A DNA stretch of 31,327 nt from a virus: IMG/VR virus record IMGVR_UViG_3300030389_000508, positions 1-31,327 of that record; one strand, given 5' to 3'. Below, piece after piece: positions 12,703 to 19,526 of this stretch. The notes beneath the pieces are model-generated. The model was not told the DNA's origin. It made no database searches and was given only the letters and a program-made list of their open reading frames with translations. A program made the translations under genes and the position numbers. The number at the start of each line of letters is the position of its first letter. Position 1 is the stretch's first letter.

Positions 12703-13158
12703 TTAAGTCTCCTCTATGATTTTTGCAAGCGGTTCATATCTTGATGTCAAAGTTCTGTATAGTTTAGAATCTCTCAACTCTGCTGCCATACCTTGCCAGT
12801 CACCCTCTTGCATCTTTGATCTCATGTTCTTGAACATGAAAAGTCGTGGCTCTCCTATATTGTAAGCTGTCTCTATAATTATTTCTTTAATATGTTCAGG
12901 AACTTCACAAGAACCAATATATCTTTCTGCTGCGTTTAAATAGACTGTAAAATCTTTTTCAAACTGTTCTTCTAATACCTCTGTTGAGTAATCAACATTT
13001 GGTTGATATGGATCACCATCTACGCATTTGTGGCCGTAACCAATCGTCATGAAATCTTCCTGTATGTCTTGGCCGTCAGCACCTTTGTATTTTAAAAAGT
13101 AACCTCTATTTGAAAAACCCTCTGATTCTTTTATTTTCTTTTTTACTGTTTCGTACAT
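12703..13158 (-). CDS. Endolysin, GH24 T4-type lysozyme
   Basis: 151 residues. The N-terminus 'KKKIKESEGF' carries the catalytic Glu (about residue 13), and 'MTIGYGH' (about 37-43) is the conserved Thr-Gly block of GH24 lysozymes. The Glu-to-Thr spacing is longer than in T4 lysozyme, so there is an insertion around 'KYKGADGQDIQEDF', and which Asp serves as the second catalytic residue is uncertain. 'TAYNIGEPRLFMFKNMRSKM' and 'LYRTLTSRYEPLAKI' match the C-terminal helical domain. It cuts peptidoglycan glycan chains. No signal peptide is seen, so it needs the holin. The ATG overlaps the upstream TAA (TAATG). Confidence 0.85.
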   Translation of the reverse strand: MYETVKKKIKESEGFSNRGYFLKYKGADGQDIQEDFMTIGYGHKCVDGDPYQPNVDYSTEVLEEQFEKDFTVYLNAAERYIGSCEVPEHIKEIIIETAYNIGEPRLFMFKNMRSKMQEGDWQGMAAELRDSKLYRTLTSRYEPLAKIIEET

Positions 13159-13346
13159 TAGCCCACCATTCTAAGCACCCAAGCAATAAACTGGGTAGTT
13201 ACCATAAAACCAATAGTCCACAATACATAATTTAATCTTTGTACCGCTTTCTGTAAGTGGTGGATATGATTCGTCTCTAACAATTCGATCTTATTGTAAA
13301 TATTTACAATATGCTCTTTTGTAGTCTTTGGTGCTATTTTATTCAT
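13158..13346 (-). CDS. Small membrane protein, possible holin partner/antiholin (62 aa)
   Basis: Begins MNKIAPKTTKEHIVNIYNKI. A helical, coiled-coil-capable N-terminal half 'ELLETNHIHHLQKAVQRLNY' is followed by one membrane segment 'VLWTIGFMVTTQFIAWVLRM'. The layout (soluble helix, then C-terminal anchor) resembles XhlA-type lysis accessory proteins. It sits directly before the endolysin, with TAATG coupling to it and ATGA coupling to the gene before. A role in timing or membrane targeting of lysis is inferred from place and topology. Confidence 0.65.
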   Translation of the reverse strand: MNKIAPKTTKEHIVNIYNKIELLETNHIHHLQKAVQRLNYVLWTIGFMVTTQFIAWVLRMVG

Positions 13347-13654
13347 AACTTAAACTCTAATCCTAAAACCATACCATAATTACCAGATATTTCATAGGTT
13401 GGTGCAATAAAAAAATTATCTTTTTTATATCTAATCATAGGTAAAATTTTTCCACCTGAATATCCTGTTACAAGTCCATATTCAATATTTTTATATTTTT
13501 TGCCAGCAAACAAACTATAATCGTATTCACTGTTATAAAAAACTCCATAAATATTATTAGTTTGTGTGCATCTAATTTGTGGGTGTACTGAGTTATAATT
13601 ATTTTCTAATCCAATGTGCAAGGACAAAGCAAACAAAAAACTTATGCAAGTCAT
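13343..13654 (-). CDS. Secreted small beta-rich protein, possible outer-membrane type (103 aa)
   Basis: The N-terminus MTCISFLFALSLHIG is a short hydrophobic signal-like segment without a leading positive charge. The mature part alternates aromatic strands: 'QTNNIYGVFYNSEYDYSLFA', 'YKNIEYGLVTGYSGGKILPM', 'FFIAPTYEISGNYGMVLGLE', ending in 'FKL' with a terminal hydrophobic pattern like outer-membrane barrel proteins. It resembles small exported proteins I recall from marine phages ('HP.IR' and 'YNSE' motifs). The ATG has no upstream in-frame alternative (stop at 13661-13663) and no good Shine-Dalgarno. It is first in the lysis transcript, so a role in the final outer-membrane step of lysis is possible but speculative. 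Confidence 0.65.
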   Translation of the reverse strand: MTCISFLFALSLHIGLENNYNSVHPQIRCTQTNNIYGVFYNSEYDYSLFAGKKYKNIEYGLVTGYSGGKILPMIRYKKDNFFIAPTYEISGNYGMVLGLEFKL

Positions 13655-13663
13655 TACATTTTA

Positions 13664-13717
13664 CTCATAATTTCTCATAATTACTAATAGATTTAATTTT
13701 TATTTATTATTAGTAAT
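13664..13717. repeat. Tandem repeat plus inverted repeat in lysis promoter region
   Basis: CTCATAATT occurs at 13664-13672 and again at 13674-13682 (period 10, one DNA helical turn). A perfect 10-bp inverted repeat ATTACTAATA (13680-13689) / TATTAGTAAT (13708-13717) overlaps the -10 box proposed below and the likely start point. This is a typical arrangement for an operator controlling late lysis expression. Confidence 0.5.
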
Positions 13718-13734
13718 ATTTTGTTTATTTTCAA
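13706..13734 (-). promoter_or_regulatory. Candidate sigma70-like promoter for lysis operon
   Basis: On the minus strand TTGAAA (13734-13729) and AATAAT (13711-13706) are separated by 17 nt. Each box matches the consensus at 5 of 6 positions. It lies about 50 nt upstream of the first lysis-cassette gene in a gene-free stretch (13655-13809). The -10 overlaps the right arm of the inverted repeat at 13708-13717. Confidence 0.5.
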
Positions 13735-13786
13735 TTATATTTCTTTTTCAGTAAGAAGTATGGACTAAATTATTCATTATCCTTTT

Positions 13787-13816
13787 AGGGGGTTTAAAAA
13801 GCCCCCTTTTTATTTT
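13787..13816 (+). terminator. Strong intrinsic terminator acting on plus-strand transcripts
   Basis: AGGGGG (13787-13792) pairs with CCCCCT (13802-13807), and the inner TTT/AAG bases can extend the stem to 9 bp with a 3-nt loop. The tract TTTTTATTTT (13807-13816) follows. It fits a Rho-independent terminator on the plus strand only, because on the minus strand the stem is followed by TAAAAGG. Both flanking genes are on the minus strand, so it would stop antisense or read-through RNA coming from the left. Confidence 0.75.
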
Positions 13817-14304
13817 AACTGACTTAAAGGGTTCTCTAATGCGTTTCTTATTTGCTTTTCAGTCTTTTCCTCTAAGTCTAGCATATCCTCTTTGATCTCA
13901 TTTATAGCGTCTTTTAAGTCTTTTGCATTTTCTCGACTATCTTCTTTGACCCTAGTTTCTACATCTTCAACAATAGTCTCAATTCTACGAACATCTGCTT
14001 TTAAATCGTTTTTAAGTTCTTTTGCTACATCAGCTACTAAAGCAACCTCTTCAAGAATAATTGATATTTCTGATTGCAACATATTAAACTCAGTATCTAA
14101 AACCTCTAGTTTCTTATCAAAACCTGATAAATCTGGGCTTACAAAACTCTCTATTTTTGCTTCCATATCAAGATATCGTTGGTATGCCTCAAACCCACCC
14201 CATAATACACCGATAAAACTAGAAAAAATCGTGATTATGAGAAAAACCCTACCGCCCTTAAATTTTACGCCACCTATGTCGATTTCTGTTTGTTGTTTTG
14301 ACAT
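13810..14304 (-). CDS. Membrane-anchored coiled-coil protein (164 aa)
   Basis: Begins MSKQQTEIDIGGVKFKGGRV. A single membrane segment follows, 'VFLIITIFSSFIGVLWGGFE', and then more than 110 residues of nearly unbroken charged helix, 'KNDLKADVRRIETIVEDVET', 'KDLKDAINEIKEDMLDLEEK'. A short N-terminal cytoplasmic part plus one helix plus a long coiled coil suggests a rod projecting from the inner membrane. It follows the two exported proteins in one coupled unit (TAATG at 14304). Similar proteins occur near tail and lysis genes of marine phages by my recollection. Function unknown; lysis or envelope association is inferred. Confidence 0.7.
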   Translation of the reverse strand: MSKQQTEIDIGGVKFKGGRVFLIITIFSSFIGVLWGGFEAYQRYLDMEAKIESFVSPDLSGFDKKLEVLDTEFNMLQSEISIILEEVALVADVAKELKNDLKADVRRIETIVEDVETRVKEDSRENAKDLKDAINEIKEDMLDLEEKTEKQIRNALENPLSQLK

Positions 14305-15932
14305 TAATTATACTGATCCTCTATCATTTCATTCATTAATCCATCACTACCAATAAATAAAAAATACCCAGCTAAATCATTATCAGAAATTACGGCATCT
14401 GGCAAAGTGTAGTCTGTAAAGAACTCAGCCCTGTCATTTAATTCTTGTTGGCTCTCAAAAAATGATTTAGTGTTACCTAATACTTGCATTACTACAAGGG
14501 TTTTTATTTGACTGGTCTCATCATATCTTTTTTTGTCATCAATCTTTTTCAAAACTTTTTTTGCAGCTTTTTCTTTAGATGATTGTTTATTCTCTACTTT
14601 CTTGGTTTTTTCGTTTTTCTTTGTCTCTGTTGATTGCGATTCTTTCTTTTCTTCTTCTTGTTTTTCAACTACTTTGGTTTTTTCTTCTTTGGATTCCTCG
14701 TCTGGTTGCTTCTCTTGTTTTTCCGTTGATTCCTCTGAGGTTTGTTCGTTTGTTTCTTCCACATCGTTCTCGACTTGGTTATTTTCTGTTTGGTCTGTTT
14801 CTTCTGTTGGTTCTGTTTGCTCTTTTATTTCTGGTTGAGTTTCAACAGTTTCCTCTATCTCTACTTCTAAATCCATTTCTAACTCCATTTCAATCTCAGC
14901 CTCTACATCTACCACAGTAACCTCAACTGTTTCTGGCTCAGGTAAATCTAAACTTGCTACTTGGATTTCTTCAATCTCTATTTCAACAATCTCAATCTCA
15001 ACCGATTCGTAGTTTATTTCTTCTACCTCAATAGGTTCAAAATCAAAACCTACGTCAGTTTCTATTGGTGTATTTGACTCAAATATATCTTCTACAACAT
15101 CAATGACTTCTTCGGGCGCATCTGTATTTAAAGCAACAAACATTTCTACGCTTGTTATGCTTTGCTCTACTATGGTATTCACCACATTGTAAAGCACCTC
15201 CACAGAAACATCATCGAACATTACGCCCACTGCCATGTTAATATCACGCCCACCCACCTCTATAATGACCGATGTTATGCTTCCTGTAAAATCAAAACCA
15301 CCTGAATACTCTCCATACTGACTGTTCGTACCGCTAGCACTTAAAATATCAGTACCACTAAATACATCTGTTTTTCCGTCTCTTCCTGTAATGTGCATAT
15401 AAATGGAGTCCTGAGCATCAGGTTTGTAAACTTTTATTTCGTAATTAGTTCTGCCTCCATGAGTAAAGTTAAGATCAGATATATCGACTGTGTTAATAAA
15501 AGTCGTACCCATGTTTGATACACCCATATTAGACGTTGAATTACCTCCGCCAGTTATCATAGCACATTTATCAGTACCTAGTTGACCACAAGTAGAACCA
15601 GATGGCATTGTTGCAGGCCCTTGTCCGCCCCAGTCAATATCAAGACTGCCAGCCTTGTTATTATTTACATATCCATTATCAACATCCAAAATATCGCCAG
15701 AACTTTCATTTGTAACTGTAGTAGTGGTGGTTGTAGTGGTTGTTTCAGTGGTTGTTAAAATACCATCGGCTTGAAACTCGATAGTCTCAATGCTTGTCTC
15801 TTCAATGATTTGCTCAATAGTAGGTGTACATAAACCTAAAGTATCAGTATCGCAATCTACAGCTTTGCTAGAAAATGATAGGCAAGCCAATATACATAGC
15901 CATACCCACAATGACAAACTTTTCAAAATCAT
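14304..15932 (-). CDS. Exported low-complexity acidic protein (542 aa), unknown
   Basis: Starts MILKSLSLWVWLCILACLSF and has a clear Sec signal ending near 'SSKAVDC'. A Thr run follows (residues about 58-74), then a domain with 'SLDIDWGGQGPATMPSGSTC' and 'ISDLNFTHGGRTNYEIKVYK' that looks folded and beta-rich. From about residue 285 there is a long Glu/Val/Ile stretch ('EIEIVEIEIEEIQV'), then Glu/Thr/Gln, then Lys/Glu. The C-terminus regains normal composition ('NDLAGYFLFIGSDGLMNEMI'). Cys pairs near the start suggest disulphides, hence an extracytoplasmic location. It overlaps the gene before it by 65 nt. It may coat or bridge the envelope or be a virion protein; I cannot decide. Confidence 0.7.
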   Translation of the reverse strand: MILKSLSLWVWLCILACLSFSSKAVDCDTDTLGLCTPTIEQIIEETSIETIEFQADGILTTTETTTTTTTTTVTNESSGDILDVDNGYVNNNKAGSLDIDWGGQGPATMPSGSTCGQLGTDKCAMITGGGNSTSNMGVSNMGTTFINTVDISDLNFTHGGRTNYEIKVYKPDAQDSIYMHITGRDGKTDVFSGTDILSASGTNSQYGEYSGGFDFTGSITSVIIEVGGRDINMAVGVMFDDVSVEVLYNVVNTIVEQSITSVEMFVALNTDAPEEVIDVVEDIFESNTPIETDVGFDFEPIEVEEINYESVEIEIVEIEIEEIQVASLDLPEPETVEVTVVDVEAEIEMELEMDLEVEIEETVETQPEIKEQTEPTEETDQTENNQVENDVEETNEQTSEESTEKQEKQPDEESKEEKTKVVEKQEEEKKESQSTETKKNEKTKKVENKQSSKEKAAKKVLKKIDDKKRYDETSQIKTLVVMQVLGNTKSFFESQQELNDRAEFFTDYTLPDAVISDNDLAGYFLFIGSDGLMNEMIEDQYN

Positions 15933-16449
15933 TTAAATCTCTTACAGTGTGATTAGTTTTTTCTTCTTCTGCTTTTACTTCTTGCATTTTAGCAAAAACA
16001 ACACTTCCCTCTGGAATCATATCCATGTTATCAAGCCACCCTTGTTTTGCCTCTTCACCAATAGCCCCCATGTAAGGGCAAGGAGTTCCAGCCATAATCA
16101 TGGCATCGAAAGTACGACTGTCCTGACACAAGACAGAAATTGCAGAAACTTTCATGCCCATAGCATATAATGATCTCGATAATTTTAATCTCTCACAGTT
16201 AGTATCTGTGACTGTCATACCAGAACTAATACCAAGTATTTGAGTTTGTACCGCTCCCGCTACTGCTGTCTTACAAACGTCAGAATTATTTACAACAACA
16301 CTTGGGGAGTTTGCTGTAGGTGGGGTGTTATTTGTTACCACTGTTGATGAAACTGTATTCGTCTCAGCAAGTGCTGAGTTCATCATACTATTAAGAAAAA
16401 ATATTATTATAAGGGCTAGTATCGTGCCTATTATAAAAGGCTTCATCAT
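15868..16449 (-). CDS. Exported protein with C-terminal membrane segment (193 aa)
   Basis: The N-terminus MMKPFIIGTILALIIIFFLN is a signal peptide or anchor, with likely cleavage after 'MMNSALA'. A Ser/Thr/Asn/Pro-rich linker follows, then a Cys-containing domain 'SDVCKTAVAGAVQTQILGIS', 'DTNCERLKLSRSLYAMGMKV', 'ISVLCQDSRTFDAMIMAGTP' and 'CPYMG'. The last 20 residues, 'FEKFVIVGMAMYIGLPIIF', form a second membrane segment. The Cys-rich 'NC.RLKL.R..Y.MGMKV' region is one I recall from marine phage genomes just after the fibre genes. It starts in an ATGA overlap with the fibre gene. Envelope-located; function unknown. Confidence 0.7.
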   Translation of the reverse strand: MMKPFIIGTILALIIIFFLNSMMNSALAETNTVSSTVVTNNTPPTANSPSVVVNNSDVCKTAVAGAVQTQILGISSGMTVTDTNCERLKLSRSLYAMGMKVSAISVLCQDSRTFDAMIMAGTPCPYMGAIGEEAKQGWLDNMDMIPEGSVVFAKMQEVKAEEEKTNHTVRDLNDFEKFVIVGMAMYIGLPIIF

Positions 16450-17525
16450 CTTGCAGTAACTGGAATTCCTTTAGAAGATACAAATGGGTGTTCTGCAAAT
16501 GCCCAGTAGATGTAATCTTCTGTATTTGCATTTGTAACAGTAATTGAACCTCTATTTTTAAATCCATTAGATAAAAAATCTAAATCTCCTGATGTGTCAA
16601 ATTCAATATTATTATTACTTGCCTCTATTGCTATATCAACTTCATTTCCATTAGTTTCAGCTCGTGCAACATCATATATATACCAATGATCTGTTCCATT
16701 TGTTCTTTTAATCATAACATAAGCGGGCTTAAACCCTAGATAAACAAATGTTCCATCTGCATTACCATTACCTTTGTAGCTTCCAAACTTACTGTAACCT
16801 TTGATTGATGTAAAACAATAGGCTACATAAGTTTGTGAATTTTGATTTACTTTTGGTTCTCCGCCAGAACCATCAACAGTAAAAACTGTACTTGTAGGTG
16901 CTGTATCGTTCCAAAAAACACTGTTATCTTGAGCAGCACCATCTTCATCTAATTTTATCATGTCTGTTTGAAAGTCACTTGCAATACCTCGATGTTGCAT
17001 TGTCCAACTATCTCCTACACTTCTACCTTTAACAAGAACGACATCAGGATCGACTCCTAATCCATGACCGATTGTTGCTCCAGCAGAGCCATTTCCAGTA
17101 TATGTAACAATAGAAAATCCTGCTGTTGTATTAGCTTGCACTGTAGAAGTAATTGTACCATTACTGTTACTTGCTGTAGTTCCACCATTTACTTTCCACT
17201 GCCAAGCTACATAGGTCGTACTACTACCATTAAAATTACCATCTGTTGTATCTAAATCAAAACCATCTGTTTCAAAAGTTACTTGTGCTGTACTATCACT
17301 ATCTTCAGCATCAGCACTGTTTACTTTTAATCTTTTATTAGATGTTCTGTTACTATCAAATACAACGTGATTGTCTGAAGAATCTCTTGGTTTGATCCAT
17401 AACCAATCTGGTTTGAAATTACCTGAATTTGCATCATTTGTTATTGAATGACCACTAGAACCATTTCCTGTGTATGTCTGTATATGAAAATATTCTGATC
17501 CATCATCTATGTTTGTATAAGCCAT
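16446..17525 (-). CDS. Tail fibre protein, DUF7483-like, three internal repeats
   Basis: 359 residues built from three related units. Each begins with an 'Y.GNG' strand, has a 'D.[VL][VLW].[VI]K' strand about 25 residues later, and ends in a 'Y[VI].[WY].F/W' strand. Unit 1: 'YTGNGSSGHSI', 'PDWLWIKPRD', 'YVAWQWKVNGG'. Unit 2: 'YTGNGSAGATIGHGLGVDPD', 'VVLVKGRSVGDSW', 'YVAYCFTSIKGY'. Unit 3: 'YKGNGNADGTFVYLGFKPAY', 'VMIKRTNGTDHW', 'YIYWAFAEHPF'. This is the DUF7483-type fibre domain, a beta-rich receptor-binding or shaft unit. The ATG lies in a TAATG overlap with the LamG/SPRY fibre gene, and in many phages the equivalent domains are on one chain. Confidence 0.85.
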   Translation of the reverse strand: MAYTNIDDGSEYFHIQTYTGNGSSGHSITNDANSGNFKPDWLWIKPRDSSDNHVVFDSNRTSNKRLKVNSADAEDSDSTAQVTFETDGFDLDTTDGNFNGSSTTYVAWQWKVNGGTTASNSNGTITSTVQANTTAGFSIVTYTGNGSAGATIGHGLGVDPDVVLVKGRSVGDSWTMQHRGIASDFQTDMIKLDEDGAAQDNSVFWNDTAPTSTVFTVDGSGGEPKVNQNSQTYVAYCFTSIKGYSKFGSYKGNGNADGTFVYLGFKPAYVMIKRTNGTDHWYIYDVARAETNGNEVDIAIEASNNNIEFDTSGDLDFLSNGFKNRGSITVTNANTEDYIYWAFAEHPFVSSKGIPVTAR

Positions 17526-18928
17526 TATCCGTACTCCGCTAAGTTTTTAGTACATAATGCAAAATAACCACTAGGCACTGCATATTCAAAGTTTCCAAAA
17601 CCCTCTGCATCACTGTTTCCTGATGAAATTGAAAAGGCTGGATTTCCAAAGTTTGCAAAATATCCATCATTTGCGTAACTATTCAATGTAAAAACATATT
17701 CATCTAAATTAAGCACATAACCATTTGTACCTGATGGGTCGGCAGAATTTTGATAAGTTCCATTTTTATGAAAATAAACTCTTTTATTATCCATATCTAA
17801 AGCAATACCTAAAATATCTCCATCTGTCCAACTTGATTCAGTATCATTAGGTACTGAAGAACCTTGTCTTATACCTCCATTATCTCTCCAACCCACTTCG
17901 CCTGTTCTGCTGCCTAAATCTTGTCCTGAGCTTGAAGTAGAATCTCTATCTGGAGGAACGACACCTATAAAAGCATCTGTGTCTCCACTTGTAAAATGTT
18001 TACATTCAAAATACCATTTTCCACTTGATACAGGTATTGTAGCCATGAAGACTCTACCAAATGAACTGTTGATAGAAACTTTTGTATTTCCCTCAGAATA
18101 TGTTGCTGCTGTGTTTCTTTCTATTCTTAAAGGGTTAAGTGTTGCAAAATTATTTGTACAAGTATCTGTTGTAATATCTGTTGAGGCTACTAAATTAGTT
18201 GGCGTAAAATGATTATCGTTGCCTGATGTATCAGCACCCATACCACTAGAATCTGCACTTGTTCCACTTTGTTTAAACTCGAGAAATGCACCATTAGTTC
18301 CATAACTTCCTGAATATTCTATAGGAATCCAAACTCCATTATCATCAAACTCTCCAAATGATGTGGGTAATAATTGTTGACCATCAATTATATTAAATTC
18401 ACACATATAACCATCATAAGGTAGACTACTACTTTTTTGTCTATTACATATTTGATGAACTTTGCCACTTTCATTAACTGGAGTATTTTGATTGAGTGTG
18501 ATAGCATTATTTGTTGTAAAACTCGTTTCTTGAACGCCATTAACATAAATTTTTATTCTATCATCAGCAGTGCTATCCGTAGAATCAACAGCAACAACTA
18601 TATGATACCAAGCTGATACATCTCTGAATAATCTATTTGTTTGTCTATATGATGTTGCACCACCACCTATAAATAACTTATCAGATGAATTTATACTGCA
18701 AGTAAAAGAACCAGAGTCAGTTGACGTTGAAGTTCCTACATCAAAAAAAATGTGTGTTGCACCTACAGTGGTTCTTTTTGTCCAAAAAGATATAGTAAAT
18801 TTTTGTCTATCTCCACCACTAGCATTAGTTCTTGTTAATTTTGGGGTACTTGAATCATCAAACCGAATAGAATTACTTACTTGATAACTCTCATCTACTA
18901 ATTGGTTTGCACCTAAAGCAAAAGGCAT
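17525..18928 (-). CDS. Tail fibre protein with LamG-like and SPRY-like domains
   Basis: 467 residues. After a short start (MPFALGANQLVDESYQ), residues of about 20-200 form a concanavalin/LamG-like sandwich: 'SIRFDDSSTPKLTRT', 'FTISFWTKRTTVGATHIFFD', 'WYHIVVAVDSTD', 'IKIYVNGV'. The C-terminal part is SPRY-like: 'SGKWYFECKHFTSGDTDAFI', 'GVVPPDRDS', 'WTDGDILGIALDMDNKRVYF', 'HKNGTY'. Both are carbohydrate or protein-binding folds common in phage fibres. It ends 'ALCTKNLAEYG', a phrase that in other fibres leads straight into a DUF7483 unit, which here is the next gene. It should mediate host surface recognition. Confidence 0.88.
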   Translation of the reverse strand: MPFALGANQLVDESYQVSNSIRFDDSSTPKLTRTNASGGDRQKFTISFWTKRTTVGATHIFFDVGTSTSTDSGSFTCSINSSDKLFIGGGATSYRQTNRLFRDVSAWYHIVVAVDSTDSTADDRIKIYVNGVQETSFTTNNAITLNQNTPVNESGKVHQICNRQKSSSLPYDGYMCEFNIIDGQQLLPTSFGEFDDNGVWIPIEYSGSYGTNGAFLEFKQSGTSADSSGMGADTSGNDNHFTPTNLVASTDITTDTCTNNFATLNPLRIERNTAATYSEGNTKVSINSSFGRVFMATIPVSSGKWYFECKHFTSGDTDAFIGVVPPDRDSTSSSGQDLGSRTGEVGWRDNGGIRQGSSVPNDTESSWTDGDILGIALDMDNKRVYFHKNGTYQNSADPSGTNGYVLNLDEYVFTLNSYANDGYFANFGNPAFSISSGNSDAEGFGNFEYAVPSGYFALCTKNLAEYG

Positions 18929-19525
18929 TTAGTCGTCCTTTGTTGGAAATTCACCTAATGGTCTTGTTGTAACTCCGTCTGTTGTAGTATAAGTAAACAA
19001 AGCTGCAAGTTCATCTACATTTGAAACTGCATCTATTTGATCTTGCATAGAATTACATTTAGTTCTAACACTTTCTCTCCAAGTTTTCCAACCAGTGTCT
19101 ATTGTACCTCCTGTTTCAGTCGCCTTTACTACTCTCCAATCACTAGGTTGTAATATTCCAGCACATTGTTGATTTATCATTTCTTTTTTAATTGTTTTTA
19201 ATCCTTTAATAACAACAACAGGGTCTAGTTCAACACCATCTTCATCTTTTGCGTTAGCATCTTCAATAGCTTTTGCTGTAGCAGTTCCATAAGAACCTGT
19301 TACTTTACCGCTAGAAAAAGCATAAGTAATATTAGTATTGATATACCACTCTTCATCTTTTTTGTTAGTGTTGTCTATTTCTACTGTATAAATACCTATT
19401 GCGTTTCTTTCTTCCTCTGACCACAAAGTATATATTGAAGCTGGATATTGTATATCATCTATAGTTATTCCTTTGTTGCCTCTTGGCATTTGTGTTATTT
19501 TATTATCTTCTACTAATGCAAACAT
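18929..19525 (-). CDS. Tail fibre assembly chaperone-like protein (198 aa)
   Basis: Begins MFALVEDNKITQMPRGNKGI. The N-terminal part '[VI]EDN.I....KG' followed by 'YPASIYTLWSEEERNAIGIY' resembles the start of phage tail proteins with a 'ALW...E....GI' helix. The C-terminal 'QPSDWRVVKATETGGTIDTG' then 'WKTWRESVRTKC' is the 'SDW....W..YR..VR' hallmark of tail-fibre assembly chaperones. It would help fold or attach the fibres encoded next to it. It sits between two fibre genes; its stop is followed directly by the next ATG. Good confidence from motif and context. Confidence 0.75.
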   Translation of the reverse strand: MFALVEDNKITQMPRGNKGITIDDIQYPASIYTLWSEEERNAIGIYTVEIDNTNKKDEEWYINTNITYAFSSGKVTGSYGTATAKAIEDANAKDEDGVELDPVVVIKGLKTIKKEMINQQCAGILQPSDWRVVKATETGGTIDTGWKTWRESVRTKCNSMQDQIDAVSNVDELAALFTYTTTDGVTTRPLGEFPTKDD

Positions 19526-19526
19526 A

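Noticed and set aside
13892-14356. Plus-strand 154-aa Ser-rich frame
   Set aside because: Antisense of the coiled-coil gene; composition follows from the opposite strand, and there is no start signal.
14533-14920. Plus-strand Ser/Phe/Leu-rich frames of 101 and 113 aa
   Set aside because: They are the complement of the Glu/Lys-rich section of the exported 542-aa protein; low-complexity antisense frames with no ribosome binding site.
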